Assembly: GCA_943787485.1 (NCBI GenBank)
Contig: CALSMP010000003.1
Location: forward strand, 1-64,000
Length of the DNA stretch: 64,000 nucleotides
From: an uncultured Luminiphilus sp.
GTDB lineage: Bacteria > Pseudomonadota > Gammaproteobacteria > Pseudomonadales > Halieaceae
Direction of reading: 5' to 3'
Shown in pieces: positions 8,357 through 18,842 of this stretch (the first letter of the stretch is position 1; every line of letters begins with the position of its first letter). The position numbers were made by a program, and so were the translations under genes. Under the pieces are notes generated by a model. That model was not told the origin of the DNA and made no database searches. It was given only the letters and a program-made list of their open reading frames with translations.

Positions 8357-9505
8357 TTATCCGAAAGAGTCAATGCCGGTCAACGCGCGACCGATTGAGA
8401 GCTTCTGAATTTCATTAGTTCCCTCAGTCACCATAAATGGCCGCACCGCCCGATACATATATTCAATGGGGAACTCCTGAGTAATGCCATTGCCGCCATG
8501 AATCTGCATTGCGCTGGCAACGATCTCGCAGGCGACATCGGTGCTGTACCACTTACACATGGCAGCATTAACATCCGAGCGGTGCCCACGATCAATCGCA
8601 TCGAGCGCTTTGAAGGACAGCAACTTACCAGCTTCCAGCTTGGTCGCCATCTCACCCAACATTGCAGAAATCAGTTGATGGCCTGCGATGGGCTTATCGA
8701 ATTGATGCCTGTCTACCGCATACTTTGTTGCCTCATCGAGAGCGGCCTGTGCGACACCCAGAGCCATCAGAGCCACAATCGGCCGCGATCCTGCCAGTGA
8801 AACAAACAGCGTTTTCATGGCCTCACCCGGAGCCACCATCAAATTGGTCTTCGGAACCCTCACGTCTTCAAAGATCACCTGAGCCGTGGACTGGCTGTTC
8901 AGCCCCATTTTTCGAATTTCTGATGTTTGGTAGCCATGCTCTCGATCTACCAGGATTAATCCAAGACCACCGACAGGGTCATCGTTGAAGCGCGCCAGCA
9001 GGAAAATAAAATCGGAGTAGCCGCCGCTGGATATCCATAATTTTTCTCCGGAAATTATGAAATCATCACCCGACTCCCGTGCCCTACAGGACACCGCTGT
9101 CACCTGGGAACCAGCACCCGGCTCCGACATACCGACACAGCCCAACTTTTCGGCGCTCAGCACGGCTTCGGCGTAGCTTTTACGCAAATGATCCGGCACA
9201 TAGGGCAGTAGCTTTCCGACAATCATTTGGATTAGTGAGGTAACAGCGATATCCGGTGAGATCCTGGCGAGCTCAAACTGCAGCAGCCCAACGGTGAAGG
9301 TGTCGAGTCCCAGTCCACCCAAGTCTTCACTAACAACTCCCGCACCCACCCCAAACGGCAGCATCTCGCTCTGCAAACGCCGTGCGAGCTCACCCGGTAT
9401 GAGCCGATCTCGATATTCAAGGGCTACGGGCTTCAACTCTTTATCAGCAAAGCGACGAAATGTGTCTACCAACAGCTGCTGCTCTTCAGTGAGAAAAAAG
9501 TCCAT
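8357..9505 (-). CDS. Acyl-CoA dehydrogenase (canonical catalytic Glu)
   Basis: This 382-residue flavoprotein dehydrogenase has all family hallmarks: the FAD/substrate segment CVGMSEPGAGSQ, SGEKLWISSG, and the canonical base and FAD segment TEGTNEIQKLSIGR near the C-terminus. It would oxidise a short or medium acyl-CoA with ETF as acceptor. The downstream dehydrogenase begins 3 bases after its stop, indicating translational coupling. Paired dehydrogenases with different base positions are known in steroid and branched-chain side-chain catabolism, but that assignment here is inference. Confidence 0.9.
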   Translation of the reverse strand: MDFFLTEEQQLLVDTFRRFADKELKPVALEYRDRLIPGELARRLQSEMLPFGVGAGVVSEDLGGLGLDTFTVGLLQFELARISPDIAVTSLIQMIVGKLLPYVPDHLRKSYAEAVLSAEKLGCVGMSEPGAGSQVTAVSCRARESGDDFIISGEKLWISSGGYSDFIFLLARFNDDPVGGLGLILVDREHGYQTSEIRKMGLNSQSTAQVIFEDVRVPKTNLMVAPGEAMKTLFVSLAGSRPIVALMALGVAQAALDEATKYAVDRHQFDKPIAGHQLISAMLGEMATKLEAGKLLSFKALDAIDRGHRSDVNAAMCKWYSTDVACEIVASAMQIHGGNGITQEFPIEYMYRAVRPFMVTEGTNEIQKLSIGRALTGIDSFG

Positions 9506-9650
9506 CAGGCGTTGTCCTTGAAAAAACGTCTTTTTTTAGGGCACGGAATCTGTCTCCCGGTTGGGCGGATAAGAACTCCGGCGGCGCACCAAACCAGGAA
9601 AAACCAATCCATCGCAGGTCTCTCTCCGCGCATCTTCGGGTACCTCCTCA

Positions 9651-11456
9651 TCACAGCATGGCCTCACTATTCACTGGGAGTCGCAGCGAGGATCGATGCC
9701 CATCGCGTTGATCAATTTCCAGAAGTTGAGGACTACCCCTGCCTTGAGGCGAAGGCTGTATTGCCGTAATCATCAGCGTCAGGGTGCTGCCGGCTGAAAA
9801 GCGGGCAGCAACGGGTTGCAGATCAACCTCTATCAAGGTTGGGCCCGGGGACATTTGTTCAACATCTAGCTCACCCTGATTGAGCCAAGGCAAACCAAGA
9901 TGATTTATGGGCGGCTTTGAGTGCTGGCGGTGAGATGCCTTCAGGATTGCAGCGCTCACATAGCCCTGCTGCCCGTCATCCAAGTCAGTGGCAAGCACAA
10001 TCGATATTTCAGTATCGTTGCTCAAGGGAGAGAGCCAAAGCGTTGCCAACGGATGGCCCGTAACCTCAAGGTCCCGACTAAGTGATAGCGAAAATCGTTG
10101 GGTTTCGCTGTTGAAGGGTAACCCCATGTTTTCCAGATTTGGAAATGAATAACACCCGGATGGAGCCGGATCTTTATCCGCGCAAAGGCCTGTTCGGAAC
10201 GTTCCGTTGTTTCGCTTTAGAAAATCCTCATTTATCGACGCCGGACGGGTCACAGGGCGTTGCCCGGTTGCTTTCGGACCGGGCATGCGCTCCAAATCAG
10301 ACCCGAGGTATAGCTCAAGCGCTTTATCACCTGAAGCCAACCACTTCACATGCTGCTCCCAGCCAGCGCCTATCCGGTAAAAGCGAATGGCGGGCTCGCT
10401 CATAATTCCGTTGTCAACATCCAGTAACCAGTGGTCAAACCAACGCACGGCCTCATCGATCAAATCCATGCCAAAGGTTTCACCGTGGAAGTACGGCCCC
10501 ACATGCAACTTCTGTGGCCCGCCAAAATTGCTGTATGCCAAAAACTGGGCTTTGAGGTACGCATCCCACCATCCCGCAACGTGATAAACCGCCACCGGTT
10601 GATTAGTTTGGAGCGGGCCGTGGAACCAAACACTGTTGTTCAGGTGCCATGACTGGCCCGTCTCGGTATCCACACTCTCCCTGAATATTAAAGGGCGAAT
10701 TTGGGCCCCCAACTGGGTATTGGCCCGATGGTCCGCTCTAGCGGCCTTCAGCTGTGCTGCCCCTTGATCACCGTCAACGGCCGCGACCCCAGTGCCGTCG
10801 TCGCCGAAATCAACGATATCGCGAACGTTCTGCCAGGCCCGCTCAAGGTCCGGGCGATAAATACCGTTGTCAAAAAACGTTGCGTAGTGATCGTATTGGG
10901 CTTTGCCCGCGAACACAGCCTTCAGATAGTGCGAAGGCTCAACCAGTGCCCAATACTGTACCGACCCCAACCACGAGCTACCGATCATGCCGACGTTGCG
11001 ATTACTCCAGCTCTGCACACCAAGCCAGTCAATAATATCTCGAACATCGCGTGCGTCCTGAAGTCCCAGCCAGGTCGATCTGAAACCAAATGAGGCGCCA
11101 TAACCTCTCGCATCAGCGATGCAGACCGCATATCCTCGCTGGATAAATCGCTGCAGTACCTTCGGCCCGTTAAGCCCGGCACCATCCGGCGGGAATTTCT
11201 GCGGCGGCGTTGAAGCCAGCCGACGCCCGTAGGGTGTAAAGCGGAGAATTACAGGGTAGCGGCCCTCTACCCCATGGCTGGCGGCACTGCGGTCCGGGAG
11301 ATAACAATCCAGCGCGATTTTGGTTCCATCGCGGACCGGAACGTACTGACTAAACCGTGACCACGCGGCAGACGGCCCTGGCGAAGCAGCGAGGTGTCCA
11401 GCAAAGAACGTCAGCACAATGACCAACACTAACAACTTGGCTGGTTTGAATAACAT
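9651..11456 (-). CDS. Secreted CocE/NonD-family serine hydrolase
   Basis: This is an alpha/beta hydrolase of the X-Pro dipeptidyl-peptidase/cocaine-esterase family, which cleaves esters or amides. The chosen ATG gives a clear signal peptide (LLVLVIVLTFFAGHLAA); a GTG four codons upstream is equally possible. The nucleophile is the Ser of GSSWLG about 160 residues in, and the His of VGPYFHGE is a candidate catalytic residue. The C-terminal half is the jelly-roll domain typical of the family. It lies just downstream of a TonB receptor gene on the same strand, which suggests extracytoplasmic processing of an imported substrate. Substrate unknown. Confidence 0.85.
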   Translation of the reverse strand: MLFKPAKLLVLVIVLTFFAGHLAASPGPSAAWSRFSQYVPVRDGTKIALDCYLPDRSAASHGVEGRYPVILRFTPYGRRLASTPPQKFPPDGAGLNGPKVLQRFIQRGYAVCIADARGYGASFGFRSTWLGLQDARDVRDIIDWLGVQSWSNRNVGMIGSSWLGSVQYWALVEPSHYLKAVFAGKAQYDHYATFFDNGIYRPDLERAWQNVRDIVDFGDDGTGVAAVDGDQGAAQLKAARADHRANTQLGAQIRPLIFRESVDTETGQSWHLNNSVWFHGPLQTNQPVAVYHVAGWWDAYLKAQFLAYSNFGGPQKLHVGPYFHGETFGMDLIDEAVRWFDHWLLDVDNGIMSEPAIRFYRIGAGWEQHVKWLASGDKALELYLGSDLERMPGPKATGQRPVTRPASINEDFLKRNNGTFRTGLCADKDPAPSGCYSFPNLENMGLPFNSETQRFSLSLSRDLEVTGHPLATLWLSPLSNDTEISIVLATDLDDGQQGYVSAAILKASHRQHSKPPINHLGLPWLNQGELDVEQMSPGPTLIEVDLQPVAARFSAGSTLTLMITAIQPSPQGRGSPQLLEIDQRDGHRSSLRLPVNSEAML

Positions 11457-11520
11457 CTTCGGCCGCACTAAAGCCCTGATCGTTGTTAGAGCAGGGCTTC
11501 GTGGTAGTAGGCCTCGTGGC

Positions 11521-13785
11521 TCAGCCGCCGAAATTCAGCGTCGCCCTGATGAAAATCGTTCTGGGCGGCTCCAAATAGCCAAGGAAGTAGGTACCGAAAC
11601 CCTGCGAACTACCCAGGATCTCCTCTTCGGTCAGGTTCTTACCGATTACCGAAACACTCCACATGCCATCTCGCCCAGCGATACCAATATGGGCGTCCAC
11701 GCGGGTGTAAGAATCCTGCATCATGAGGGGGTCAATCGTACCTTCGGTCAGATAATCATCGCTGTAGGCAACCGTAAACCCACCGGTCAGATCCATACCG
11801 GCAAAAAGTGGTGCCCGCAGATCTCCGTAGAAGGTCGCTTGCATATCCGGGGCATAGGGCAAGGACTGTCCGCTCAGGTCACATACTCCTGTGGGTGATG
11901 TGATGGCACTGTTGCAGTTACCCTCGGTAAATTTGTCGTATTCAGCATCCAGCAAGCCGACAGATGCGCCCAGGGTCAACCAATCCGCCGCGGACCAGCG
12001 GGCATCTGCCTCGAGGCCCTGTGAAATTGCCTCAGCCGCGTTGGTAATTCTTGGCCGCGTGGACACCACACCATCGACAATCTCCACATCAAAGGAATTG
12101 ACCTGCAAATCATCAAATTCCGTTCGAAAAATCGACAGATTCCATTCGAAGCTGCCACCAGCCGATCGCGCCTTAATTCCTGCCTCAAGGCCAAGTGCAC
12201 TCTCATCATCGTATTCCAGCTGGCCGCGCTGGGCGCTGGTAGAACTCGAGAAACCACCTGCCTTGGCACTATCGCTCGCCTTGGCGTATAGCATGGTCGA
12301 CTCGCTAAGGTCCCACTGGGCTGCCAATTCCCACATAAAATTACTGGAGGTCCGGCTATCTGTGTAGCCGTCCAGATCGGCACTGGGACACAAGGCTGCT
12401 GCCAGCGGTGGCGGCGCAGGCACCAATGTCGCAGATCCAATCAGACCCAGGTTACAGCGTGAATCCCGGAACACATCCTTCTCCTCATCGGAATATCGGC
12501 CGCCACCGGATATCCTGAAGGTGTCGGAAAGGTTCCAGGTCGCCTGAACAAACGGAGAGAACAAGGTCGAGTCAACCTCGAAAATGCCAGTAGACTCAAG
12601 GCCCACGCCAGGCCCAAGGGCGCCCTCGCCATAGATATTGGGTTGTGCGTTTCTCAGTGAAGTATCGTGGTAGTAGATACCGGCAATGTAATCAATCGTA
12701 TTGTCGCCTTGGGAACTAATGCGGGCCTCAACGCTGGTCTGCTCGTAGTCCTCATCGATGCCTGCATCAATGATATTGAGTGTCGTTGTGTCCAGATCTA
12801 GGGAAATGTCGTACTCAAATTCCGATCTGGCAACGAGGACATCAATGCGGTTGTTACCCAGTTCCCACTCAAGGCCCAGGCTGTAAAGATCGTACTGGCT
12901 TTCGATACCCGGCTCCGAGACAGGAAGGATGCCGAAAATGTCAATCGTCGACTCATCTACGGCATGCTGCCAGTTAAGAACGCCATCGTTGGGCTCGAGC
13001 AGATTTGATATGCCGCCATAGATCTCCCCGACGCTCAGGGAGGACTCATACTCAGAGGTTTCAAACTTACCGGTCAGCGCAACACTGTCGGACAGATTCC
13101 AAACCGCGTTAAGCCGCACCAGCATATCTTCCCGGGTTGACTCCTCTCCGTTGACGTTGTTCATCATAAACCCGTCATAATCCGACGCACGGACTGCGGC
13201 CCGGAGTCCAAACGAATCAGTCAGTCCGCCGCCAGCCGTAGCAGTGACGCCATAGCCGCCATACTCAAGCTCGGTATCCGCCATGATGCTGGCTTCAAAG
13301 GGGTCGCCCCCCTCATTGCGACGCGTCAGAACACTGATCGCACCTGCCGTGGAGTTGAGTCCGTGTACCACGGACTGTGGGCCTCGCATGATTTCAACCC
13401 GCTCTATATCAAAGAACGGATTCCGATACTGTCGGCTTCGGGGCAGATAAACCCCGTCGATAAACATTCCAACCGATTGCTCAAAACTTCTGTCCTGCCC
13501 CGAGCCCAAGCCACGAATATTGACTGACTGGGCAGTGATACCGTAGCCGATAATGACATTGGGAACGGTTCCGGCAATGTCCTGAATGTCGGTCATATTG
13601 AACTCATCGACGAATTCGCCCGAGATCGCCTGTATCGATATGGGAATGTCCTGCAGCGTTTGCTCTCGCTTGGTGGCGGTAACGATCACCTCTTCTAGTT
13701 GTGCCATCGCTGGCGTAGCTATGGCCGCACCAACAGTAGCCGCAACAGCAGTTACGATCGATCGCTTATTTATGTTGCTTATCAT
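11521..13785 (-). CDS. TonB-dependent outer-membrane receptor
   Basis: This 754-residue receptor imports a ligand across the outer membrane using TonB energy. It has a signal peptide (AVAATVGAAIATPAMA), a TonB-box-like LEEVIVTATKR, a plug domain with DIPISIQAI, NIRGLG and VEIMRGPQSVVHG, and a long barrel rich in aromatic and acidic residues. The ribosome site AAGGGG precedes the ATG at 13785. The plug type is that of the catecholate/Bacteroidales-unrelated proteobacterial receptors common in OM60-type genomes. The adjacent CocE hydrolase and racemase suggest an organic, possibly esterified, substrate rather than iron (inference). Confidence 0.92.
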   Translation of the reverse strand: MISNINKRSIVTAVAATVGAAIATPAMAQLEEVIVTATKREQTLQDIPISIQAISGEFVDEFNMTDIQDIAGTVPNVIIGYGITAQSVNIRGLGSGQDRSFEQSVGMFIDGVYLPRSRQYRNPFFDIERVEIMRGPQSVVHGLNSTAGAISVLTRRNEGGDPFEASIMADTELEYGGYGVTATAGGGLTDSFGLRAAVRASDYDGFMMNNVNGEESTREDMLVRLNAVWNLSDSVALTGKFETSEYESSLSVGEIYGGISNLLEPNDGVLNWQHAVDESTIDIFGILPVSEPGIESQYDLYSLGLEWELGNNRIDVLVARSEFEYDISLDLDTTTLNIIDAGIDEDYEQTSVEARISSQGDNTIDYIAGIYYHDTSLRNAQPNIYGEGALGPGVGLESTGIFEVDSTLFSPFVQATWNLSDTFRISGGGRYSDEEKDVFRDSRCNLGLIGSATLVPAPPPLAAALCPSADLDGYTDSRTSSNFMWELAAQWDLSESTMLYAKASDSAKAGGFSSSTSAQRGQLEYDDESALGLEAGIKARSAGGSFEWNLSIFRTEFDDLQVNSFDVEIVDGVVSTRPRITNAAEAISQGLEADARWSAADWLTLGASVGLLDAEYDKFTEGNCNSAITSPTGVCDLSGQSLPYAPDMQATFYGDLRAPLFAGMDLTGGFTVAYSDDYLTEGTIDPLMMQDSYTRVDAHIGIAGRDGMWSVSVIGKNLTEEEILGSSQGFGTYFLGYLEPPRTIFIRATLNFGG

Positions 13786-13988
13786 GTCGACCCCTTAGTC
13801 CGTTTGGCCTTTTTATTGACTTTATAGTGCTCTTAATGCTGAGTATCCGGTGAACGGAGTCAGTCTAGGGAGGGGCCCCTCTGTTCAGCCATGTCATTTG
13901 CGGTAGAAATCATGTCACAGGGGACATTGCCCGGGCTTTAACAGCGCTCTGAGCGAGCTTCTGAGGTTAAAACTCGAGCGCCGCTAGG

Positions 13989-15131
13989 TTACGCCTGCTC
14001 ATCAAGGCGCCAAGCCGCGAGCGCAGAATCGGCGACTCCCATAGCCCTCAGGTAGTCGTGCAGATCATCGGTCAGTTCAGGTGGCGACGTAAGACTTGGC
14101 GTCACTGAAAAACGCGGTGCGGGTACGGGAAAAATTTGCCCGTCACTGCTCCACAGTGCGTCTCTCGCAATGAACTGGGGATGATTTGCGCTCTCTTTGT
14201 AATTCAGTACGGGAGATACGCAAGCGTCCAACCCGTCAAATACTTGTGCCCAGAAGGCCCGGCTTTCAGAGCCGAATCGTCTTTCCATCACATCTTTTTG
14301 TTCCGGCCATCGCCCATAGTCCCATTGATCTAAATCCGCAAACAGTGGGTCAGCGTTTAAACCCAAGGCCGCTATTAATGCACAATAAAACTTGGCCTCA
14401 ATAGCCGCCACAACCATGTATTGGCCATCTTGCGTCTGATAGGTGGTGTTCCAGGGCGCTGCGCCGTCCAACCAACTCGCACCGCGCGCATCCGAGAGAT
14501 GGCCAGACTGGTAGAAACTCTTAGCGTAGGTGGTAAGGTAATTAGCTGATTCTGCGATTGAGGCATCGATGACCTGCCCCTCGCCAGTTTTTGAAACCGT
14601 CACCAAGGCGGCAGATATGCCCGCAACCAATAGCGCAGCCGCCGAGGCATCACCTAAAAGTGTGGGCGGTGTTATGGGCGGACTGTCGGGATGACCCGTG
14701 TGATAAAGCGCTCCGGTTGCGGCGACATAGTTGGGGTCGTGCCCTGCCTTCACCGCCATTGGTCCTGTTTGGCCCCAGCCCGTTAATCGCGCATAGACCA
14801 GCGCGGGATGCTGCGCCATGCATTGCTCGGGCCCCAAGTCCAGTCGCTCCATCACGCCGGGCCGGTAAGACTCCAAGAGCACATCCGACAAGCCGATAAT
14901 CTCACGCAACAGCGCTACATGGGCGGGATTCTTAAGATTCAACGGCAAGCGTTGCTTGTTGCGATTAAGGGGGTCAACGTCTTTAATGTGAATAACAGCC
15001 TCAGGAGAAGGTGGCCCCGGCTTGTCCACAAGTATGACCTCACAACCCAAGTCTGCGAGCATCATCCCTGCCAGTGGGCCCGCCCCTAAACCAGCCATTT
15101 CGACGACTCGAACACCTTCCAATGGACCCAC
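13989..15131 (-). CDS. Alpha-methylacyl-CoA racemase (family III CoA-transferase fold)
   Basis: This enzyme epimerises 2-methylacyl-CoA between R and S forms so that beta-oxidation can proceed. The 380-residue protein carries the racemase signature GHDPNYVA with His131 and the aspartate Asp161 in LLGDASAAAL. The 30-residue spacing equals that of the catalytic His/Asp pair of characterised bacterial racemases, which separates it from the CoA-transferases of the same fold. It is divergent from the indolepyruvate oxidoreductase gene across 171 bases. It implies catabolism of a methyl-branched chain, such as a terpenoid or sterol side chain or a 2-arylpropionate. Confidence 0.88.
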   Translation of the reverse strand: MGPLEGVRVVEMAGLGAGPLAGMMLADLGCEVILVDKPGPPSPEAVIHIKDVDPLNRNKQRLPLNLKNPAHVALLREIIGLSDVLLESYRPGVMERLDLGPEQCMAQHPALVYARLTGWGQTGPMAVKAGHDPNYVAATGALYHTGHPDSPPITPPTLLGDASAAALLVAGISAALVTVSKTGEGQVIDASIAESANYLTTYAKSFYQSGHLSDARGASWLDGAAPWNTTYQTQDGQYMVVAAIEAKFYCALIAALGLNADPLFADLDQWDYGRWPEQKDVMERRFGSESRAFWAQVFDGLDACVSPVLNYKESANHPQFIARDALWSSDGQIFPVPAPRFSVTPSLTSPPELTDDLHDYLRAMGVADSALAAWRLDEQA

Positions 15132-15302
15132 GGCAAATCTCTTCTTTAGTGTAACTGGTCATGCAATTATCCTACTGACAGCGAGAAAGTTCACACGTCG
15201 TATTGGCAAAATAATCTCCCTGAACATGTTTTTGCCGAACAAGACACCACAGCGGCACGCGCAATAGCTAATCTGATGTGACATTGCGAGTCGATCCCAA
15301 AG

Positions 15303-18300
15303 ATGCCTAAACACAAAGTCTCCCTGACAGACCGCTATACCCAGAACGACGGGCTGATTCACCTGAGAGGCAGTCAGGCGATGGTGCGCCTGTTGTTGCT
15401 ACAGCGGCAACGTGATCTCGCCGCCGGTCTCAATACCGGCGGATTTGTATCAGGTTATCGGGGCTCACCCATGACCGCGATCGACGAAGAGCTTTGGCGG
15501 GCGGGAGAGCTCCTCCCGGAAAACCACATTACCTTCTGGCCGGGCACCAACGAGCACCTCGCCATGACCTCCGTGTGGGGTACCCAGCAGACCAACTACT
15601 ACAACGACAGCCGCTATGACGGTGTTTTTGGCATGTGGTATGGCAAGGGACCCGGGCTTGATCAATCTATCGATGCGCTGCGTCAAGGTAATTGGCACGG
15701 CGCCGACAAACACGGCGGCGTACTGGTGTGCGTCGGCGACGATCATAATATGACCTCCACTATCAACAACTACAGCTCCGAGTTGTTGTTTCAGGACCAG
15801 TTCATGCCGGTGCTTTACCCGGCAGACATTCAGGAGGTGATTGATCTTGGCCTATTGGGCTACGCGCTCTCAAGGTTTTGTGGCGCCTGGATTGGATTCA
15901 AGCTGATACCGGAAACGATTGAAACCTCCGCCACCATCGACGCGGACATCAATCGCGTTCACATTACATTCCCCGACTTTGAATTCCCTGCCGAGGGCGT
16001 CAACGCTTTCCTGACCGACTCGGTTTATGAGCAGGAAGCACGGATCAAGCGATATCGGCTACCAGCAGCATTGGCCTTTGCCCGGGCCAACAAGCTCAAC
16101 TATGTCAGTCACGACTGTGCTAATGCCAAAATCGGCATTGTCTCTATGGGCAAAAGCTGGCGCGATACGCTGCAGGCCTTTCAGGACATCGGTATCGATG
16201 CCCAAGGTCTGGCCGATTTAGGTATCAAAGTCCTCAAGGTCGGCATGCCCTATCCCGCAGACGTCGAGACCTATCGAGAGTTTGCGCGAGGGATGGAAAA
16301 GGTGCTCATCATCGAAGAAAAGCGCGAATTACTGGCAACTGGCTTTCGCGAGGCCTGCTACGACCTGCCTGCACATGAGCGCCCGGTACTGATAGGCCGG
16401 CTCGATGAGCAGGGGCAGCCGCTGCTGCTCAATGACCAACCCATCACTACCGATCACATTACAGCGGCGCTGGCGCGATCGATTGACCTGAGTGCGCGAC
16501 CCGAGGCCATGGCGCGTCTGGCATCACTGAAACAGGCCGCAGGCCGCTCGCCGACACTGGACCCGCTAAACCTGCAGCGGATCCCTTATTTTTGCTCAGG
16601 CTGTCCCCACAACACGTCGACCAAGCTGCCCGAGGGTAGCCGCGGTCAAGGCGGCGTGGGCTGCCACTACATGGTGACGTGGATGAACCGCGAGACCTAC
16701 ACCTTCTGTCAGATGGGAGGCGAAGGGGTGACGTGGATCGGGCAGCAGCCCTTTGTGAACACCGAGCACATTTTTCAGAATCTGGGTGACGGTACCTATT
16801 TTCACTCCGGTTCGCTTGCCATCCGTGCCGCGGTAAGTGCAGGCATCAACATCACCTACAAGCTGCTGTTTAACGACGCCGTGGCCATGACCGGCGGACA
16901 GCCCGTGGATGGGCAACTACAGGTTGACCAGATCAGTCATCAAGCGTTGCATGAGGGGGTCAAGCGCATTGCCGTGGTGTCGGATGAACCTGAGAAATAT
17001 CGCTCCGGCTATCAGTTTGCACCGGGTACGACTGTGCATCACAGAAAGGCCCTCGATGAAGTGCAACGCGACCTGCGTGAGATCAGCGGCGTCACCCTGC
17101 TTATTTATGATCAAACCTGCGCATCGGAAAAGCGACGACGGCGAAAACGCGGGACATTCCCAGACCCCGCCAAACGTTTTGTAATCAACGACCGCGTCTG
17201 TGAGGGCTGCGGCGACTGTGGCGTCGCGTCGAACTGCACCTCCATACAGCCGCTGGAAACAGATTTTGGTCGCAAACGGCAGATAGACCAATCCAGTTGC
17301 AACAAAGACTATTCCTGCGTCGAGGGCTTTTGCCCCAGCTTTGTCGGGATCGAGGGTGGGCAACTCAAGTCCTCGCGCACCACGGCATCGGAGTCCGCAT
17401 ACAATTTACCAACAGATATTCCACTCCCGAGTATCGCCGCACTGCCTGAGGGTCGCAGCTTCAACGTATTGATCACGGGCGTGGGTGGCACCGGCATCGT
17501 GACCATCGGTGCCCTGCTGGGCATGGCGGCGCACATCGACGGCACGGCGGTAAGCGTCGTGGATCAGCTGGGGTTCGCTCAAAAAGGAGGCTCGGTCGTA
17601 ACCCACATCCGCCTCGCTCAGCAGCGCGGCGATATTCATGCGCCCCGCATCAACAGCGCGGCGACAGACACTCTACTCGCGTGCGATATGCTGGTGACCG
17701 GCCATGACAAGATCAACCCGGTACTGGATACCGAGCGCACCGTGGGCGTGGTGAACACCAGTAGCCAATTCACAGGTGACTTTACTCAGAATGGCGATTT
17801 GGGCTTTCCGGCCGATACGCTGGAGTCACGGCTTTTGCAATCGACGCGCAAGGACTCTCTGCACCTGTTACCCGCCTCACAGCTTGCCCTGGCAGCGCTG
17901 GGAGACACCCTCGCCGCGAATCTGATGATCACCGGATACGCCTGGCAAAAAGGCATGTTACCCATTTCTCGCGAAGCCATTCATGGCGCTATCGAACTCA
18001 ACGGCATCGCGATTGACTGGAACAAACAGGCTTTTGAATGGGGGCGTGCGTTGGCACACCAAGCCGACCTTCAGGACATTTTACTGAAACCCGCGGCAGA
18101 GGTTGTGAAACTGGTCGACACGGCCTTGCCGATGAATGTGGTCGATCGCTTCGCGCAGGAACTCGAGCGCTATCACAACCTCGCCTACGCCAATCGGTAC
18201 CGACAGTGGATGGCCACCGCTAGCGAACAAGTTACTGACCGCACAGGCGCCCAGCAAGCGCTCCTCGATACCATCGCCCGTTCGCTCTACAAGCTAATGG

Positions 18301-18779
18301 CGTATAAAGATGAGTATGAAGTGGCACGGTTACACAGTGACCCTGCCTTTTTGGCATCCGTTGCTTCTCGCTTTGAGGGTAACTACAAGCTTTCCTACTA
18401 CTTGGCGCCGCCGCTAATATCGCGCGTTAATAAAGCGACTGGCCGACCGCAAAAAATCCGCTTTGGCGGTTGGATGCGTTGGGCATTCAAGCTGCTCGCC
18501 AAACTCAAAGTATTTCGGCACACCCCGCTGGATATTTTTGGCTATACCGCGGAACGCAAGCTCGAACGACGGCTCATGGACGACTACAAAACCTTGATGA
18601 CAGAACTCTTGGGCGACCTAACGCCAGAGCGCCTGGCAGTGCTGCAAGAAATAGCCGCTTTACCCATGATTCTACGAGGTTATGGCCACGTCAAAATTGC
18701 TTCATTAGAGCGCTATGAGACCGAGCGGCAGGCGCTGCTGAGGCAGTGGCATGAAGTACCTACTCAGGAAGCCGCATGA
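15303..18779 (+). CDS. Indolepyruvate ferredoxin oxidoreductase, fused alpha/beta
   Basis: This 1158-residue enzyme decarboxylates aromatic or branched 2-oxoacids to acyl-CoA using thiamine diphosphate and iron-sulfur clusters. The order is an N-terminal pyrimidine-binding domain (about 1-400), the TPP region with YFCSGCPHNTST and GVGCHYM (about 420-560), a ferredoxin-like Cys cluster (CEGCGDCGVASNC, then CNKDYSC and CPSF, about 630-680), and a C-terminal IorB/gamma domain starting at VLITGVGGTGIVT. This is the long aerobic-bacterial form. It is followed 63 bases later by a molybdoenzyme. Together with the aminotransferase it could convert arylpyruvates to arylacetyl-CoA (inference). Confidence 0.93.
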   Translation: MPKHKVSLTDRYTQNDGLIHLRGSQAMVRLLLLQRQRDLAAGLNTGGFVSGYRGSPMTAIDEELWRAGELLPENHITFWPGTNEHLAMTSVWGTQQTNYYNDSRYDGVFGMWYGKGPGLDQSIDALRQGNWHGADKHGGVLVCVGDDHNMTSTINNYSSELLFQDQFMPVLYPADIQEVIDLGLLGYALSRFCGAWIGFKLIPETIETSATIDADINRVHITFPDFEFPAEGVNAFLTDSVYEQEARIKRYRLPAALAFARANKLNYVSHDCANAKIGIVSMGKSWRDTLQAFQDIGIDAQGLADLGIKVLKVGMPYPADVETYREFARGMEKVLIIEEKRELLATGFREACYDLPAHERPVLIGRLDEQGQPLLLNDQPITTDHITAALARSIDLSARPEAMARLASLKQAAGRSPTLDPLNLQRIPYFCSGCPHNTSTKLPEGSRGQGGVGCHYMVTWMNRETYTFCQMGGEGVTWIGQQPFVNTEHIFQNLGDGTYFHSGSLAIRAAVSAGINITYKLLFNDAVAMTGGQPVDGQLQVDQISHQALHEGVKRIAVVSDEPEKYRSGYQFAPGTTVHHRKALDEVQRDLREISGVTLLIYDQTCASEKRRRRKRGTFPDPAKRFVINDRVCEGCGDCGVASNCTSIQPLETDFGRKRQIDQSSCNKDYSCVEGFCPSFVGIEGGQLKSSRTTASESAYNLPTDIPLPSIAALPEGRSFNVLITGVGGTGIVTIGALLGMAAHIDGTAVSVVDQLGFAQKGGSVVTHIRLAQQRGDIHAPRINSAATDTLLACDMLVTGHDKINPVLDTERTVGVVNTSSQFTGDFTQNGDLGFPADTLESRLLQSTRKDSLHLLPASQLALAALGDTLAANLMITGYAWQKGMLPISREAIHGAIELNGIAIDWNKQAFEWGRALAHQADLQDILLKPAAEVVKLVDTALPMNVVDRFAQELERYHNLAYANRYRQWMATASEQVTDRTGAQQALLDTIARSLYKLMAYKDEYEVARLHSDPAFLASVASRFEGNYKLSYYLAPPLISRVNKATGRPQKIRFGGWMRWAFKLLAKLKVFRHTPLDIFGYTAERKLERRLMDDYKTLMTELLGDLTPERLAVLQEIAALPMILRGYGHVKIASLERYETERQALLRQWHEVPTQEAA

Positions 18780-18842
18780 GGCCGGCAGCTCACCTTAACC
18801 TTATCCGGCAAAAGGATCGCGGCGCTCAGTCCACGGGCCACC

